DNA of 64,000 nucleotides. Source: Plasmodium brasilianum. Its lineage: Eukaryota; Apicomplexa; Aconoidasida; Haemosporida; Plasmodiidae. Shown piece after piece: positions 60,831 to 64,000 of this stretch; positions within the stretch are counted from its first letter, which is position 1, and each line of letters opens with the position of its first letter. The notes under the pieces are model-generated. The model was not told where the DNA came from. It saw only the letters and a program-made list of their open reading frames with translations, and made no database searches. The DNA lies in assembly GCF_023973825.1 (NCBI RefSeq), contig NC_090119.1:1-64000 (forward strand), in the 5' to 3' direction. The position numbers and the translations under genes are program-made.

Positions 60831-60910
60831 TGTCAGGAGTGGGGTTCGAACCCACGCCCTTACGGACAGCGGCCTAAACGCTGCGCCTTAGACCACTCGG
60901 CCATCCTGAC
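60831..60910 (-). tRNA. tRNA-Leu (anticodon UAG)
   Basis: The 80-nt minus-strand sequence folds as a tRNA. The acceptor stem is GTCAGGA/TCCTGAC and the D arm GCCGAGTGGTCTAAGGC. The anticodon stem CAGCG/CGCTG holds the loop TTTAGGC (anticodon TAG), followed by a long variable arm (TCCGTAAGGGC), the T arm GTGGGTTCGAACCCCAC and discriminator A. The long variable arm and A discriminator are typical of leucine tRNA, reading CUA. It is intronless. The internal B box GGTTCGAACCC is perfect. The 3' CCA is not encoded, as expected in eukaryotes; the first T4 terminator lies some 35 nt downstream. Confidence 0.97.
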
Positions 60911-63900
60911 ATCACTATTTAGTTGTTAATAAGAAAATTATTGTTACAATAATATGCTGTATAATGTGGAAATAACGTTAGCTATATGGTTTTAGTATGT
61001 TAAATTTAATATTTAATCATTATGTCTATAATTTTATCATTTTATTTTTCTTCTACAGAAACATAATGTTATATGTATTTATACTTTAAACAGTTTAATA
61101 TATATTTTATTTATATTAATATGAAACAATTAAGTTTTCTTAATAATATAAATTCTTATTATTATCTATTGATGTAAAAAAAAAGGAAAGCAAAACCTAA
61201 AATTTTATGTTTTTTCCAATGCTTTTGAAGGAGGAAAATTTTTTTTCCTTTTTCCATGAAAGGGAAATTTATAGTATCTATTTTATTACTGTGCTCATTT
61301 AATATTCCACGGCAAAATTTTCTTAAAATTTCAAAAAAAGTAAATAAATATAAAAGTTTCAAGTGTCTAAAGTAATAGTGAATCCAATAAATATAAGGTT
61401 TAATTATATTTAGTACAATTATGAGTGAAACATAAATAGAATGAATATAATACCTTATAAAATCTCTATGTATAATAATATAGAATCCATAGAGTGGAAG
61501 GTTATCCAAAATATAATTTATTTATAGTATTTTTCGTATAATAATATATTTAAATATTTTCTGTTTTTTAATATATATTTTTTTCTTTTATTGTAATAAT
61601 TATCGACAATTTATATACACTTGAATAGTTTTAAATATAAAATGTCCAATATATGGTGAGAATTAAAACTTAGTTTTAAAACACCAGATATTTATACATT
61701 CGAAAAAGATTTGTATCCTATTAATTTATATATGTATAGAAAAGGAAAATTTAAATATTTATAACAAATGTATTTTTATTTAATTTTTTTTTCATCTTTT
61801 AGCAGTATTCTAAAAAACAGTTTCAAAAAGACAAAAATAATAGAAAGAAAATACTAAAATTATCATACGTTATATGACAACACACTTTTTAAAAAATAAG
61901 ATGTCCATATCTTGTTATTCTAATAAATTTATATCACCATTTTAATAGCATTAAATGAAAACCACACGCCTTCATTCATAAAAAAAACTGCATTTGTAGT
62001 TTTATATTTACAACATATATTTAATTGAGAATAATTAATAAAAAAAGTTCATATTATATATAATAAATTAAAACGGAAAGCCCATATAATGATTCTTTTA
62101 ATACAGAAAGAAAAAAATTATTATTTTACTATCGTATACTTCTAACATTCATAAGTTCGTTGATTTTTCCCTTTTTTACATTTGTTCGTAATATGGGTTA
62201 TATATCAGAATGTTACTAGAATGTTTTTTTTTTTTTATAATACATTGTAGCTTTCTTATACAGGTATTCGTACAAATATGTATGTATATAAATATATATA
62301 GGTATGCATACATATATAGGGAAGGAATGAATTCCAGTAGGCTCATGAATTCCATTATAATAAAGTAAAACAGGAGGTTCTTTACTATTTTATTATGTTA
62401 TTTTTTTGATATATATGAAAAAGATGATTTACACATTTTTATCTATTAACTTTGAACATGAACAGGAAAATATGTCTTTTATAAGGAAAAAATTGTAACA
62501 TTTGAAATTACGGAATGCTATAAAAGTAATATTTTTTAAGTAGTTTTGGTATATTAAAGACATTAGTCATATTTTCATAATGAAAATTAATACAAACGCA
62601 TTTTTAATATAGCCTAATATAATTCAGTTTTGATTAAAAATAAGATATCATTTTCTTATTTTAAAATATTTAATTTTTTATTTAAAATTGTATTTTAAAA
62701 AACTTTCCATATATTTCATTTGCTTAAACATACTATCATTCGTGGAAATGATTTTGTTGAAATATGTAACTAAAACTATTGGGAAATGGAATACTAATTT
62801 TGAAAAAAAAAAAAGTAAAAAGAAAGAAAAATCCAAACAAGTATACATATAATATGTAATATAATAATTAATCTAAGGAAAAATCTGTTCATTATAACAA
62901 AAAAAAAATAAAAATAAAAAAGCAAACCTTTATTTTCATTAATATACCATGTTATAACTTAAAGATAGCATAAGAAAATTTTGATATTAATTATATATAA
63001 TGCGCATTTTTTCTTTTCATTAACTTCTAAAACATGTTTAAAACAAATAAAAAAGGAAGAAAAAAAATTAATAAAACAAGGTAAAACGTCAACATTAAAA
63101 AAAAATTATTCTGCGTAAAATTACATTTTGAAAGATAAATATATGCATATATATGCTTATATGTATATATATATATATAACATATAATTTAAAATAGAAT
63201 GACGTAAATTAAGGACATGCTGTGGCTTTAATAAACACAATTTGATGCATTTTAAATTTTTTAGTATTATCATATAATAATATATTTTTGCACATCTTAA
63301 TTCAAAGAATTTTTTTTTCTGATTTACTTTTGTAAAAGGTCAGTTATTATTATAATTATTAATATTTTCTTTTTTAACAATTTTATTTACTATGGACAAA
63401 TGGAATTTATTCACTAAATAATATTGAATAAAATATTTAACTAAATTGTTTTAAAAAGACAATCTAAAATCTATTATTTATTTAAAAAAAATAAAAGAGG
63501 TAGCATCAGGCTAAGCGGGATTAATAAGTACGGATAAATTTTTAAAAATTACACTATTTAAAAGAAATAAAAGATTTTCATTATGTACAATTAAATTGCT
63601 CATTTCTGTTTTGTTTTATATCTTTTTAATATCTTTTTTTTTATTGTGTCATAATAAAAGGAAATTATACATATATATATATATATATATATGCATACAT
63701 GATAGCTTTATTTTTTCCTTTAAATACGTTTTAAGAGGAGAAACATTTAATATGTAATAATTTTTCCCTTTCTTTTGTAAAATGCTGTATATATGTATTT
63801 TATGATTTATTTTGTTTTTTTTATTTGTTATAAATAAGCCATTAATATTTCAAAATCATTCCCAAAAAAAAAAAAAAAAAAGAAAAGAACGCCCTTACTT

Positions 63901-64000
63901 TTTACGTAAAATTTTGTCAAAATTAATATATATATTATGAATAAAAGAAAAGAGAGAAAAAGGAAAAAAAATAAAAGGTATAAAGAAAAGATGAAAGGTG
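60911..64000. other. A+T-rich region to the window edge, no supported gene
   Basis: A minus-strand frame at 61162-61509 (115 codons) has a hydrophobic N-terminal half and a Lys-rich C-terminus but no recognisable product. A small GC-richer island at 63498-63537 reads RGSIRLSGINKYG before TAA on the plus strand and might be a terminal exon or part of an RNA. From about 62.8 kb the typical poly-A/(TA)n intergenic texture returns. Confidence 0.45.

Noticed and set aside
61162..61509. 115-codon minus-strand ORF
   Set aside because: Coding-like amino-acid mix but no recognisable product, no splice context and no neighbouring support; mentioned only in the region entry.

Overview
The window looks like nuclear DNA of a malaria parasite (genus Plasmodium). 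It is very A+T rich, with long poly-A/T tracts and (TA)n runs between genes. Its proteins carry long Asn-, Lys- and Asp-rich low-complexity inserts, and its short introns are rich in T. Several genes are clearly of Plasmodium type, including a 171-aa TCTP and a 955-aa stearoyl-CoA desaturase. Base composition is less extreme than I expect for P. falciparum and far more A+T rich than P. vivax, which would fit the P. malariae or P. ovale lineages; that is an inference. From memory, TCTP and the desaturase are near neighbours on P. falciparum chromosome 5, so this may be the syntenic region.

Left part (0.7-17.2 kb, mostly minus strand): a very large protein with a CENP-C motif, apparently split by one base in an A21 homopolymer and possibly ending in small cupin-coding 3' exons. 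Next come exon-like fragments of a small gene at 9-10 kb and a small plus-strand two-exon ORF. Then comes a 2054-aa protein combining ankyrin repeats with a PHAX-type RNA-binding domain. A 6.6-kb region without a recognisable gene follows.

Middle (23.8-43.6 kb): a two-exon CELF/Bruno-type RNA-binding protein (+), a METTL18/Hpm1-type histidine methyltransferase (-), a three-exon folate/biopterin-transporter-like membrane protein (-), a stearoyl-CoA desaturase whose C-terminal half looks like a second desaturase with all histidine boxes lost (-), a 121-aa secreted protein (-) and TCTP (+).

Right part (45-64 kb): a candidate box C/D snoRNA (-), a 12-exon homologue of the axonemal central-apparatus protein PF20/SPAG16 with a probable GC-AG intron (-), an unknown 352-aa protein (-), then a 2.3-kb almost pure A+T block with short tandem repeats that fits a Plasmodium centromere. 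Beyond it lie several kilobases with few homopolymers and possible decayed coding fragments, a tRNA-Leu(UAG) gene (-), and A+T-rich DNA without a recognisable gene.

The genes are independent transcription units, as is usual in Plasmodium, not an operon. Themes that recur are RNA handling (PHAX domain, CELF, snoRNA, tRNA), chromosome segregation (CENP-C-like protein and a putative centromere in the same window), lipid metabolism (desaturase) and male-gamete motility (PF20). Exon joins were derived by hand from reading frame, splice consensus and phase; no database search was possible.
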